This document shows, in pieces, positions 1-5,280 of a stretch of 5,280 bases of DNA. The DNA comes from Rhizobium sp. LCM 4573 (lineage in GTDB: Bacteria > Pseudomonadota > Alphaproteobacteria > Rhizobiales > Rhizobiaceae): assembly GCF_001854865.1 (NCBI RefSeq), contig NZ_MDDW01000026.1, positions 76,058 to 81,337 of the forward strand, given 5' to 3'. The notes beneath the pieces were generated by a model. It saw only the letters and a list, made by a program, of their open reading frames with translations. It was not told where the DNA came from and did not search any database. The position numbers were made by a program, and so were the translations under genes. Numbering within the stretch: position 1 is the stretch's first letter; every line of letters begins with the position of its first letter.

Positions 1-1579
1 TGTAAACCTCCGACAACCCGCCGACGCAGTTCCAGATATAGGCGTCCTGCTCGTTTGCCGCCCACATGGTGTTGAGCCGGGCGCGATCGGTGGTGCGAAG
101 CTGGATGTCGATGCCGACATCCTTGGCATATTGCTGCACCATCTGCATGACGTCCGGATAGGAGAGACCGAAAACATCCGCGACCATGAAGTTGATGGTG
201 AAGCGCTTGCCTGTTTTATCGAGACGGAAGCCTGCCGCATCCTTGTTCGGCAGGATCTTATCGAGCATTTCGTTTGATAGTTCGGGATTGAACTCGGTGT
301 ATTGCGTCGCCTCGCGCTCATTGAAGAGCTCGTGCTCGGGCTGAACCGCGACCTGGGCGGGAGCGCCCTGGCCCACATAGACGAGATCGATGATTTCTTG
401 CCGATTGATCGCGTGGCTCAGCGCAATACGGAAATCCTTGTTCTGGAAGATCTTGCGCTTCAGCGGATCGGTGGAGTTCAGGTTGAGCAGGATGACGGCG
501 TCGTTCGCCGGCAAATCCTTCACGTCCACGAAGCGGTAATTCCCCGTTTCCTGTCCGTCGAAAAGGACGGACTTGAAAGTGGAGTTGTTGATGTGGCGGA
601 AGGCGAAATCGAATTCACCGGAAGTCATCTTCAAGGCCATGAGCTGAGGGTCGTCGAGCTTTGCCCAGGTGATACCATCGATATAGGGAAGCTGGTTACC
701 ATCCGGGTCGACCTTCCAGTAATAAGGATTGCGTGTCGCTACCACGCGATCGCTGTCGGCATAGGGAACCGTCAGGACCCACGGATTGAGCGTCGGCAAT
801 TCGAGATTCTGCCAGAAAGGCGGCTGAAACGTCAGCGAGACCTTGGAATTGAAGAGCGCCACCCAGTCGCCCGCCGCCGGATTGGCCTTGAGCAGGTCCG
901 GAATGCCGTCCTTGTTGTACTTCTCATGAAACTGGCTGAGATAGTGCTTGGGATAGATGACGGGCAGATGGCCCTGGCCATAGGCAAGTTGCTGCAGGAA
1001 CAACCCATAGGGCGAGTCGAATTTGAACTCGACCGTAAGATCGTCGATCTTGCGAACCGTCACCGGCTTGCCAGCAACCGTGAACGTCGGGTTCTTGGCG
1101 GGCGACAGGGCATCGTTCATGAATACGTCGTCGTACCAGAACATGATGTCGTCGGCGGTGAAGGGATTGCCGTCACTCCACCTCAAACCCTTGCGGAGCT
1201 TGAACGTGTATGTGGTCGCGTCCTCCGATGCGGTGAACTCCTCGGCCAGTGACGGAACGACCTTCTTCCATTCAGGGTCCCAGCGCACCAGCAATTCATT
1301 GGCGATCGTGCGGGTCAGATTATAGTGGTCTCCATTGGCCAGGATCGTGGTTCGCAGCGTGCCGCCATATTTGCCGACGCCATCGATCATCGTCTCCACA
1401 TAGGGCTGCTCCGGAAGGCGCTCGGAAACGGCGGGCAGCTTGCCGGCCTTGACCTCTTCTTCGAGCATCGGCGCCTGCTTGAAATCCATCGCTGAGGCCG
1501 GAGCCATCGAACTAAGAACGAGCGTCCCCAACAGGCCTGACGACATGACAAGGCCGCGCAGCTTCCGCTGATAAAGCAT
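1..1579 (-). CDS. ABC transporter periplasmic solute-binding protein, family 5 (SBP_bac_5), C-terminus cut by window edge
   Basis: The reading frame is open from the ATG at 1579 to the window edge (526 codons); family members of this kind usually run to about 600-680 residues, so roughly 100 or more are missing. The start is set by a strong AGGAGG (1587-1592) seven bases upstream. Residues 1-30 form a Sec signal peptide: basic start (QRKLR), hydrophobic core, then an Ala-Ser-Ala cleavage site. The mature protein has KYGGTLR near residue 70, a first strand typical of the peptide/oligosaccharide-binding group, and the family-5 signature around residues 128-152 (key part WSDGNPFTADD). It should capture a solute in the periplasm and deliver it to a Dpp/Opp-type permease. 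The ligand cannot be read from sequence: peptides are the default, but rhizobial relatives with this N-terminal style also bind oligosaccharides. It diverges from a GntR regulator, its probable controller. Family call firm, substrate unknown. Confidence 0.93.
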   Translation of the reverse strand, partial: MLYQRKLRGLVMSSGLLGTLVLSSMAPASAMDFKQAPMLEEEVKAGKLPAVSERLPEQPYVETMIDGVGKYGGTLRTTILANGDHYNLTRTIANELLVRWDPEWKKVVPSLAEEFTASEDATTYTFKLRKGLRWSDGNPFTADDIMFWYDDVFMNDALSPAKNPTFTVAGKPVTVRKIDDLTVEFKFDSPYGLFLQQLAYGQGHLPVIYPKHYLSQFHEKYNKDGIPDLLKANPAAGDWVALFNSKVSLTFQPPFWQNLELPTLNPWVLTVPYADSDRVVATRNPYYWKVDPDGNQLPYIDGITWAKLDDPQLMALKMTSGEFDFAFRHINNSTFKSVLFDGQETGNYRFVDVKDLPANDAVILLNLNSTDPLKRKIFQNKDFRIALSHAINRQEIIDLVYVGQGAPAQVAVQPEHELFNEREATQYTEFNPELSNEMLDKILPNKDAAGFRLDKTGKRFTINFMVADVFGLSYPDVMQMVQQYAKDVGIDIQLRTTDRARLNTMWAANEQDAYIWNCVGGLSEVY

Positions 1580-1652
1580 CTTCTCTCCTCCTCTTGGCCA
1601 ACCCTCTCCGCCGGCCTGCTCCCCAAGGCCGTTGCGACCCAAGATGGACAAA

Positions 1653-1680
1653 AGTTTTCAGATCGTACATTATTTGTCAA
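1653..1680 (-). promoter_or_regulatory. Candidate sigma70 promoter for the solute-binding protein operon
   Basis: On the minus strand a perfect TTGACA -35 box lies at 1680-1675. Sixteen bases on is a poor -10 candidate, AAAACT at 1658-1653 (3 of 6 consensus matches). The -35 box is persuasive and the -10 weak, as is common for regulated alphaproteobacterial promoters. The -35 box sits in the centre of the inverted repeat at 1663-1693, so a protein bound there would block polymerase. The leader to the start codon would be about 65-70 bases. Confidence 0.45.
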
Positions 1681-1693
1681 TGAGAATGTACGA
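1663..1693. promoter_or_regulatory. Inverted repeat, probable operator of the divergent GntR regulator
   Basis: TCGTACATT (1663-1671) is repeated as its exact reverse complement AATGTACGA (1685-1693), with a 13-base spacer and dyad centre at 1678. It lies in the 167-bp region between the solute-binding protein and the GntR gene, 54 bases before the regulator's ATG, and covers the TTGACA box of the opposite-strand promoter. GntR-family proteins are dimers that bind inverted repeats and often sit beside the operon they control. Assignment of this site to this regulator is an inference from position and symmetry. The arms are further apart than in many FadR-type sites, so the true footprint may be smaller. 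Confidence 0.6.
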
Positions 1694-1746
1694 AGCGGCT
1701 TATTTCACCTTTGCAACCGAGAAGAAAGTGCATTAAAAGCAAGCAC

Positions 1747-2448
1747 ATGAGCACGATCACCAGCATTCACGATGCGAGCTCCGAGGGCGATGATTCCATG
1801 GAGGACGGCGGCGCCTCCATCTACGAGCGACTGCGCGACGACATCATCCACGGACGGGTCAAAGCCAATGAACGGCTGAAAGTGGCCGATCTGGCAAACC
1901 GCATGGGCACGTCCACCAATCCGGTCAGGGAGGCTCTGCAGCAGCTTCGCGGCGAGGGTTTCGTCATCATGACGCCGAACCGCGGCGCGCGCGTTCGACC
2001 CATCGATGAGGACTTTGTGCGCGATATCTGCGAGATCGAGGTGCTGATCGAGCCGGCGTTGACCCGCTGGTTCGTCGGGATCGTCACCAACGAGGAAATC
2101 GAGGAGCTGGAGCAGATCCAGGCAGAGATCGAAGGGCTCAATTTCGCGGATGAGATGACGCATTCCAATCTGGACCTGCGGTTCCACAAACTGATGTACG
2201 ATCGCCACTACAACCGGCATGCCGTCGACCTATGGATGCGGCACCGTCATATCCTGTGGGCGATCAGCCGCCGTTTTCCAACATCGTTAAGCAGGCAGTC
2301 GAACGTGCTGGACGAACATCGCGAATTGCTCGACTGCATCAAGGCCCAGGACGCGGATGGTGCCGCCCGCGTGATCGGGCGGCACGTCGAAGGATCGGGC
2401 CGCCACATCATAGAGCGAATGCGTCTGGCGCGGCACACCGCTCCATAA
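1747..2448 (+). CDS. GntR-family transcriptional regulator, FadR subfamily with FCD ligand domain
   Basis: The product is a 233-residue cytoplasmic DNA-binding protein. Residues about 24-87 form the GntR winged helix-turn-helix: IYERLRDDIIHG opens it, the recognition helix lies near TSTNPVREALQQL (55-67), and the wing ends in GARVRPID. Residues about 92-225 form an all-helical FCD effector domain. It keeps the pattern expected for metal or carboxylate-ligand binding: Asp143 and His147 (in LDLRFH), His191 (in DEHREL) and His213 (in GRHVEG). Length is typical. The ATG at 1747 was chosen because the FCD/HTH spacing is normal; its ribosome site is poor. A TTG at 1711 in the same frame and an ATG at 1798, preceded by GAGGG, are alternatives. 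FCD regulators usually sense organic or sugar acids and repress nearby catabolic or uptake genes. Divergence from the solute-binding protein suggests it controls that transporter and itself. Confidence 0.9.
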   Translation: MSTITSIHDASSEGDDSMEDGGASIYERLRDDIIHGRVKANERLKVADLANRMGTSTNPVREALQQLRGEGFVIMTPNRGARVRPIDEDFVRDICEIEVLIEPALTRWFVGIVTNEEIEELEQIQAEIEGLNFADEMTHSNLDLRFHKLMYDRHYNRHAVDLWMRHRHILWAISRRFPTSLSRQSNVLDEHRELLDCIKAQDADGAARVIGRHVEGSGRHIIERMRLARHTAP

Positions 2449-2665
2449 GCTGGCTTTGCGAAGCTCCAATACCGAAGTTTGGTGCCAGACGACGCAACGC
2501 CCGCCGGCCGCCGGTTTGATGAGGGTCTGAGAGATTTCGCGTGATCCGAATACCGGAAAGGGATGTGGCGGCAGCGCGAAGTAAAGCGGAAACAGGCGGA
2601 TGGCTAGAAACTGGGGTGTCACACTGGTGCGGCTCACAAAGTATACCTATCTCCTGCAAAATCTC

Positions 2666-2670
2666 GGGAG
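2666..2670 (+). promoter_or_regulatory. Ribosome binding site supporting a TTG start
   Basis: GGGAG ends six bases before the TTG at 2677 and is the only reasonable ribosome site for this frame, so it decides the start. The same bases can pair with ATCTCC at 2649-2654 (GGAGAT, 2667-2672; 12-base loop), a six-pair hairpin that would hide the site if the transcript begins far enough upstream. The pairing is seen in the sequence; any effect on translation is only a possibility. Confidence 0.45.
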
Positions 2671-2676
2671 ATCCCT

Positions 2677-2973
2677 TTGTCAGAATTCATCAGCTACCTT
2701 TTCGCCATCTTTGTTGTAACGCCGCTTCAGGCTGAGATTTCGGAACGTCTTCAGGGCATCCCATCTGCGGACATTGCTGCGGCTGGTAGGGCTTGCATAA
2801 CGTCGGAAGGACCGAACTTGCTACAGCGTGCGCAGGAGAACTGGGGATGGGCGGCAGCTAATGGCCTGGGTGTCGCGACCGGCCTAGTCGATCCGGTGAT
2901 GCTGCTGCCCCAGGGTAACGAGAATTGTCGCCGGGTGGTGCAGGTTCTGACCGCCCGCGAAGCGGATGCCTAG
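2677..2973 (+). CDS. Small, probably exported protein of unknown function
   Basis: This is a 98-residue frame starting at TTG with GGGAG six bases upstream. I do not recognise a named family. Residues 1-19 resemble a signal sequence (hydrophobic YLFAIFVVTPL, then a possible cleavage at Leu-Gln-Ala before Glu20), but there is no positive N-terminal charge, so export is likely rather than certain. The mature part of about 79 residues has two cysteines (in GRACIT and NENCRR) that could form a disulphide in the periplasm, an aromatic ENWGW motif, and a Gly/Ala/Val stretch NGLGVATG that may pack against a membrane or form a short helix. Coding character is better than in the flanking DNA, and a probable terminator lies 47 bases after the stop. 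It stands alone, 228 bases after the GntR gene. No function is proposed. Confidence 0.6.
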   Translation: MSEFISYLFAIFVVTPLQAEISERLQGIPSADIAAAGRACITSEGPNLLQRAQENWGWAAANGLGVATGLVDPVMLLPQGNENCRRVVQVLTAREADA

Positions 2974-3020
2974 GTGGCAAAGCATCGAACTCCGCTCCCG
3001 AGTGCGTGCGGTGTTCCTCA

Positions 3021-3049
3021 TGCCGTCATCTAATGGCAGTTTTCTGTTC
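3021..3049 (+). terminator. Probable Rho-independent terminator of the small exported protein gene
   Basis: TGCCGT (3021-3026) pairs with ATGGCA (3033-3038), six pairs including one G-T, across a six-base loop. A T-rich tail follows (GTTTTCTGTTCT from 3039). It lies 47 bases downstream of the stop at 2973 on the same strand. The stem is short and the tail is interrupted, so efficiency may be modest. Confidence 0.45.
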
Positions 3050-3173
3050 TGGAAACCCTTCGCCGGGTCAAGTTAATGCGGCCAAGAGCGCCGTTGCGCT
3101 CACCTGGCTCATCAGCAGGATCGGGCGGATCAACTCCGCGGCGACAGCCAGACAGCGCGTCGCCTAGTGCGGC

Positions 3174-3204
3174 GGGTTGATGACGCTGCTCTTCGTATCA
3201 ACCT
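3174..3204. other. Stable hairpin overlapping the stop codon of the membrane peptide gene
   Basis: GGTTGAT-g-ACG (3175-3185) pairs with CGTATCAACC (3194-3203): ten pairs with a single bulged G and an eight-base loop, extendable by a G-T pair at 3174/3204. Read on the minus strand, the stop codon of the 35-residue frame (3200-3198) lies in the first arm. No T-run follows on either strand, so it is not a classical terminator; it could protect the 3' end of the short mRNA or act as a Rho-associated processing barrier. Confidence 0.4.
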
Positions 3205-3305
3205 GCGGGATCGGTCATCCACGCGGAAACGGCGAAAGCCAGGCCGCATACCACTGCCGTGGAAACCAGAACGCTGGCAAACGCTTGCAGGCCTGAAGTG
3301 GTCAT
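3198..3305 (-). CDS. Predicted 35-residue single-helix membrane peptide, apparently leaderless
   Basis: The frame begins MTTSGLQAFASV and has one uninterrupted hydrophobic stretch, about residues 8-29 (key part STAVVCGLAFAVSAW), then a short polar tail ending TDPAG. This fits a one-pass inner-membrane peptide. There is no ribosome site before the ATG at 3305. Instead a near-consensus promoter places the transcript start on or next to the A of that ATG, which suggests a leaderless mRNA. A longer in-frame version from 3428 (76 residues) exists, but its extra N-terminal part is not hydrophobic, lies upstream of and across the promoter, and looks non-coding. I do not recognise a family. Its existence as a gene rests on the promoter fit and the membrane helix; function unknown. 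Confidence 0.4.
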   Translation of the reverse strand: MTTSGLQAFASVLVSTAVVCGLAFAVSAWMTDPAG

Positions 3306-3311
3306 CGGACA

Positions 3312-3340
3312 AATATAGCCAACGCTTTTTACCCGTTCAA
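3312..3340 (-). promoter_or_regulatory. Strong sigma70-like promoter for the membrane peptide
   Basis: On the minus strand TTGAAC (3340-3335) and TATATT (3317-3312) are separated by exactly 17 bases. Each box matches consensus at most positions (TTGACA, TATAAT), which is uncommon in alphaproteobacterial DNA of this GC. The A of the ATG at 3305 is the seventh base after the -10 box, the usual start-site distance. Confidence 0.6.
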
Positions 3341-3555
3341 CGCAGCCGTCAATGCACTGGCCGGGGAGTCTAAGCTGGAAGTCCCTGGATCGGATCGCCT
3401 GAAAATACGCCAGATAGAGATAGCGCATTCTCGCCGATTTGCCTTTCTACCGGTATGGCGGATCGCCCGCGGCGGCCATGAGAGGCGGGAATCAATTGTC
3501 CGGAATCAGGCCATGTGCCAACCTATCCTCCGAACGTTTCAGAGGAGGTGGTATA

Positions 3556-4287
3556 ATGTTGCGTAAGATTTTGCCTTTGGTTGCAATCGCGGCGCTTGGG
3601 TTATTCATTCCTGGCGCTGCAAATGCCGGGCAGGTGGCACTCACATCGAGTGCGAGCGTCAAGAATGACCTCAACTATCTTTTGTATACGCCGGATGGAT
3701 ACGAGACATCCACGGAGCCCTATCCTCTCGTCATATGGCTCCATGGAGGGGATCAGGGCGGAAGTGATATTGAGAAGGTCAAATCGAGCGGGATCCCAAA
3801 ACTGATCGAAGACGGAAAGCAATTTCCATTTCTCGTCTTTTCTCCCCAAAACCCGAGCGAGGAACTGCTTTATCCAATCGAGAAAGTGGAATCTGCGCTG
3901 GAGGAAGTAATCTCGAAATACCGCGTTGATCGTTCGCGCATCTATGTGGTCGGTTTCAGTCGCGGCGGTTTCGGCGCCTGGGCCATGGCTGAACAGTTTC
4001 CGGAGAAGTTCGCCGCCATCGTGCCGATCGCCGGCGGTGGCAATCGGCACTACCTGAATAGAACGAATGAGAAGGCTGCGTTCTGGGTCTTTCATGGCTC
4101 AAACGATGATGTAATCCCCTTATCGGATTCGGTTGTGCTTTATGAGCGGCTAAAAGCTCTGAAGCGCAACGCTCGGCTGACTGTACTGGAAGGTGTCGAC
4201 CATTCGGGCGTCGAGTGGGCGGCCTTGAATGATGCTGAACTATGGGAGTGGCTGTTGCAGCAGCGGCTTGAGGTTGCGCCTCAATAG
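3556..4287 (+). CDS. Secreted alpha/beta hydrolase, 'predicted peptidase'/esterase type (COG4099-like)
   Basis: The protein has 243 residues. The ATG at 3556 is fixed by AGGAGG (3543-3548) seven bases upstream and by the signal peptide that starts there: MLRK, a hydrophobic core, and Ala-Asn-Ala cleavage after residue 24. A 39-codon in-frame extension upstream would bury the signal peptide and is rejected. The mature enzyme shows the alpha/beta hydrolase order: YLLYTPDGYE opening strands, oxyanion motif WLHGG (61-65), nucleophile elbow GFSRG with Ser135, acid Asp184 in HGSNDDVIP, and His216 in VDHSG, so the catalytic triad is complete. Relatives are called predicted peptidases or phospholipase/carboxylesterases and hydrolyse esters in the periplasm or outside the cell; the substrate is not evident. 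It is a single gene with no functional partner in view, convergent with the ACP gene. A probable terminator lies at 4475-4506. Confidence 0.9.
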   Translation: MLRKILPLVAIAALGLFIPGAANAGQVALTSSASVKNDLNYLLYTPDGYETSTEPYPLVIWLHGGDQGGSDIEKVKSSGIPKLIEDGKQFPFLVFSPQNPSEELLYPIEKVESALEEVISKYRVDRSRIYVVGFSRGGFGAWAMAEQFPEKFAAIVPIAGGGNRHYLNRTNEKAAFWVFHGSNDDVIPLSDSVVLYERLKALKRNARLTVLEGVDHSGVEWAALNDAELWEWLLQQRLEVAPQ

Positions 4288-4332
4288 GAGAAGGATTGCG
4301 CTTGCGCTTTCGTCACATAATTTGGCTTCGAC

Positions 4333-4361
4333 TTGTTTAGGACGCAATTGCATCCTATAGC
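4333..4361 (+). promoter_or_regulatory. Weak promoter with a palindrome in its spacer
   Basis: TTGTTT (4333-4338) and TATAGC (4356-4361) are 17 bases apart. An 18-base near-perfect palindrome occupies 4339-4356: AGGA and TCCT flank GCAATTGC, with one mismatched pair, so it fills the spacer between the two boxes. A dimeric regulator bound here would block, or in MerR fashion distort, the promoter. Both boxes are below consensus and the promoter may not be real. Confidence 0.25.
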
Positions 4362-4367
4362 TGGTCC

Positions 4368-4506
4368 ATCGGCATTGCTGATGAGCGCTGAATGAATTCG
4401 CCGCTCGCAATCGCCGCCGTCGCTTCAGACTTTTGACCACGGATGTACTGGCAGGACAGATAGCGATGATGAGGAAGGTCGGTGCGATTTCGCCCCGGCC
4501 TTTTTT
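4368..4506 (+). ncRNA. Candidate small RNA between the hydrolase and ACP genes
   Basis: The possible promoter at 4333-4361 would start a transcript near 4368, which would stop at the strong terminator at 4475-4506, giving about 139 nucleotides. No frame with a ribosome site lies within it. The terminator may instead simply end the hydrolase mRNA as a 3' untranslated region of about 200 bases. I recognise no known rhizobial sRNA family. Confidence 0.2.
4475..4506 (+). terminator. Rho-independent terminator, plus strand
   Basis: AAGGTCGG (4475-4482) pairs with CCGGCCTT (4495-4502), eight pairs with one G-T; the loop has an inner GCG/CGC pairing. The run of Ts at 4501-4506 begins inside the stem and leaves four unpaired. 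It sits between the convergent hydrolase and ACP genes. Read from the minus strand the stem is followed only by CCTCATC, so it should act mainly on plus-strand transcripts. Confidence 0.7.
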
Positions 4507-4515
4507 GTTGCGGGG

Positions 4516-4791
4516 CTACGCGGGTTTTGCCGAGCTGCCTTGTTCCTTCACGGCCGCGTTTACAAAGTCGATCGCGTCGGCCACTGTGACTAGGTTTTCC
4601 GCGACATCGTTTTGAACCTCGATTCCGAACTCTTCCTCGATCACGATAACGATCTGAGCGATCTCGAGTGAATCTGCACCGAGGTCATCGGCCAAACGAG
4701 CGTTATCGATTACTTCTTCGGGACTGACCCCAAGCTGGTCGGCGATGATGCTTTTGATCCGGTTAGCCGTCGTGATGTCAATATCCGCCAT
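4516..4791 (-). CDS. Acyl carrier protein paralogue
   Basis: This 91-residue acidic protein carries acyl chains on a 4'-phosphopantetheine arm in the cytoplasm. The attachment site is Ser41 in DLGADSLE (36-43), and the four-helix ACP fold is evident: helix I at 8-20, helix II after Ser41, EEEFGIEV (52-59), then helix IV VADAIDFVNAAV. The start is backed by AAGAGGG (4797-4803) five bases upstream. It differs from standard AcpP (about 78 residues). The conserved helix-II Glu, five residues after the serine, is Gln46, the usual Met eight residues after the serine is Ile49, and there is a ten-residue Ser/Ala/Lys-rich tail. It is not in a fabD-fabG-fabF cluster. Rhizobia carry several dedicated ACPs besides AcpP; this is probably one, with an unknown partner enzyme. 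It is neither clearly AcpXL nor NodF. Confidence 0.93.
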   Translation of the reverse strand: MADIDITTANRIKSIIADQLGVSPEEVIDNARLADDLGADSLEIAQIVIVIEEEFGIEVQNDVAENLVTVADAIDFVNAAVKEQGSSAKPA

Positions 4792-4909
4792 TGTGGCCCT
4801 CTTGGTTCAAGGAGCGCGCACTTAATCTTTTGATCGGTGCTGATCGAGACTATTTCGGCTGATAGCGGCAATTATGTGTATCGGGGATCGCCTTCCCTCG
4901 CTTGCCCTA

Positions 4910-4931
4910 CCCGCGAACTAAGGTTCACGGG
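4910..4931. terminator. Hairpin immediately after the hutC stop codon
   Basis: CCCGCGAAC (4910-4918) pairs with GTTCACGGG (4923-4931), eight of nine pairs, with a TAAG loop. It starts one base past the TAG of the repressor gene (4935-4933, minus strand). No T-run follows (GTAGGGC), so it is a terminator-like or mRNA-stabilising hairpin rather than a classical intrinsic terminator. Confidence 0.4.
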
Positions 4932-4932
4932 C

Positions 4933-5280
4933 CTAGCTCTCTCCGCCTGGAGTAAAGCGAGCAACCAGCATGTGCCGGTCACCGGGATAGGTGAAACGTA
5001 CGAAGGTGACGGGCCCGCTGCTGCTCCAGGTACGTCGTTCGATGACAAGGCAGGCGGCATGGCGGGGGATCGCAAGCGCCGCAGCGGCGTCTGACCCGGC
5101 CGAAACGGACGAAATACGATGTTCGGCGGCACTCCAGGGCACACGGCTGATCAGCCAGGCGCCGGGCGCAACTCGTGAAAAATCCTCGCCATCCGCTTCC
5201 GCCACCTCGGACAGATTGATGAGCCTCTGCTCAAGACAGAATGGGCGGTCGCCAGCATTGTGGATACAGGTGAGATCGAG
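4933..5280 (-). CDS. hutC: Histidine utilization repressor HutC, C-terminal part (cut by window edge)
   Basis: The frame enters from the right edge and runs 115 codons to TAG at 4935-4933. Full-length HutC proteins are about 230-250 residues, so the missing part is the N-terminal GntR winged helix and the first half of the ligand domain. What is present is the second half of a UTRA effector domain: CIHNAGDRPFCLEQRLINL, the block GAWLISRVPWSAAEHRI, CLVIERRTW, and the closing TYPGDRHMLVARF, a combination characteristic of HutC. HutC is known to repress histidine-degradation (hut) genes and to release DNA on binding urocanate, the first product of the pathway. The hut genes are not in the window and would be expected to the right. 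Other UTRA regulators are possible but fit less well. Confidence 0.83.
   Translation of the reverse strand, partial: LDLTCIHNAGDRPFCLEQRLINLSEVAEADGEDFSRVAPGAWLISRVPWSAAEHRISSVSAGSDAAAALAIPRHAACLVIERRTWSSSGPVTFVRFTYPGDRHMLVARFTPGGES

Larger units (their letters stand above)
2974..3555. other. Sparse intergenic stretch of 582 bases
   Basis: Only four supported items lie here: a probable terminator (3021-3049), a 35-residue membrane peptide on the minus strand (3198-3305) with its promoter (3312-3340), a hairpin over that peptide's stop (3174-3204), and the ribosome site of the hydrolase (3543-3548). The remaining reading frames have no ribosome site and arginine- or serine-rich low-complexity translations typical of GC-rich non-coding DNA. 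I found no convincing promoter for the hydrolase between 3341 and 3542, and no tRNA, repeat family or transposase remnant. Confidence 0.5.

Noticed and set aside
302..1252. A 316-codon open frame on the plus strand, antisense to the solute-binding protein gene
   Set aside because: It lies wholly opposite a well-supported gene with family signatures, has no ribosome site or recognisable domain, and long antisense frames are common in GC-rich codon-biased genes.
1705..2220. A 171-codon minus-strand frame
   Set aside because: It is antisense to the GntR/FCD regulator, whose domains and metal-site residues are clear; no support for the opposite frame.
2496..2520. GC-rich CCGCCGGCCGCCGG followed by TTTG as a terminator for the GntR gene
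   Set aside because: Only a four-pair stem with a three-base loop can form and there is no T-run beyond three bases.
3033..3167. A 44-residue plus-strand frame starting at ATG 3033
   Set aside because: It has no ribosome site, and its ATG lies inside the right arm of the probable terminator at 3021-3049.
3496..3529. TTGTCC and TATCCT as a promoter for the hydrolase
   Set aside because: The spacing is 22 bases, too long for a sigma70 promoter, and no alternative pairing or sigma54/ECF motif fits.
3439..3555. A 39-codon N-terminal extension of the secreted hydrolase
   Set aside because: It would place the signal peptide internally and ignores the AGGAGG seven bases before the ATG at 3556.
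4872..5144. A 90-codon minus-strand frame in a different phase from HutC
   Set aside because: It overlaps the HutC C-terminus, whose UTRA motifs are unmistakable, and is Pro/Ser/Arg-rich without a domain.

Overview
The window looks like a piece of an alphaproteobacterial genome, most likely Rhizobiales (Rhizobium/Agrobacterium/Mesorhizobium-like). This rests on the moderately high GC, on protein style, and on gene types common there: a family-5 ABC solute-binding protein divergent from a GntR/FCD regulator, a stand-alone extra acyl carrier protein, and a HutC-type repressor. The order is inferred, not proven.

Layout. Positions 1-1579 (minus) hold the N-terminal ~526 residues of a periplasmic family-5 solute-binding protein; its C-terminus, and presumably its permease and ATPase genes, lie left of the window. 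A 167-bp divergent intergenic region follows. It holds a 9+9 bp perfect inverted repeat centred at 1678, with a perfect TTGACA box (minus strand) across its centre. Positions 1747-2448 (plus) encode a GntR/FCD regulator, the obvious candidate to bind there. Next come a small TTG-initiated, probably exported protein of unknown function (2677-2973, plus) with a probable terminator, then a mostly empty 582-bp stretch (2974-3555). Inside that stretch the minus strand has a strong sigma70-like promoter whose predicted start falls on the ATG of a 35-residue one-helix membrane peptide (3198-3305), i.e. a predicted leaderless mRNA.

The right half has a secreted alpha/beta hydrolase of the 'predicted peptidase' esterase type (3556-4287, plus), and a 228-bp gap with a probable terminator and a weak small-RNA candidate. 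It continues with an acyl carrier protein paralogue (4516-4791, minus) and the C-terminal half of a histidine-utilization repressor (hutC; 4933-5280, minus), which enters from the right edge.

How it fits together. The solute-binding protein and GntR regulator form one uptake-plus-regulator module. The hydrolase, the small exported protein, the membrane peptide and the ACP look like independent single-gene units. HutC marks the edge of a hut locus to the right. I see no mobile element, CRISPR array, tRNA or rRNA. The least-described items are the leaderless membrane peptide, the small exported protein and the possible sRNA; nothing here amounts to a clear new multigene system.
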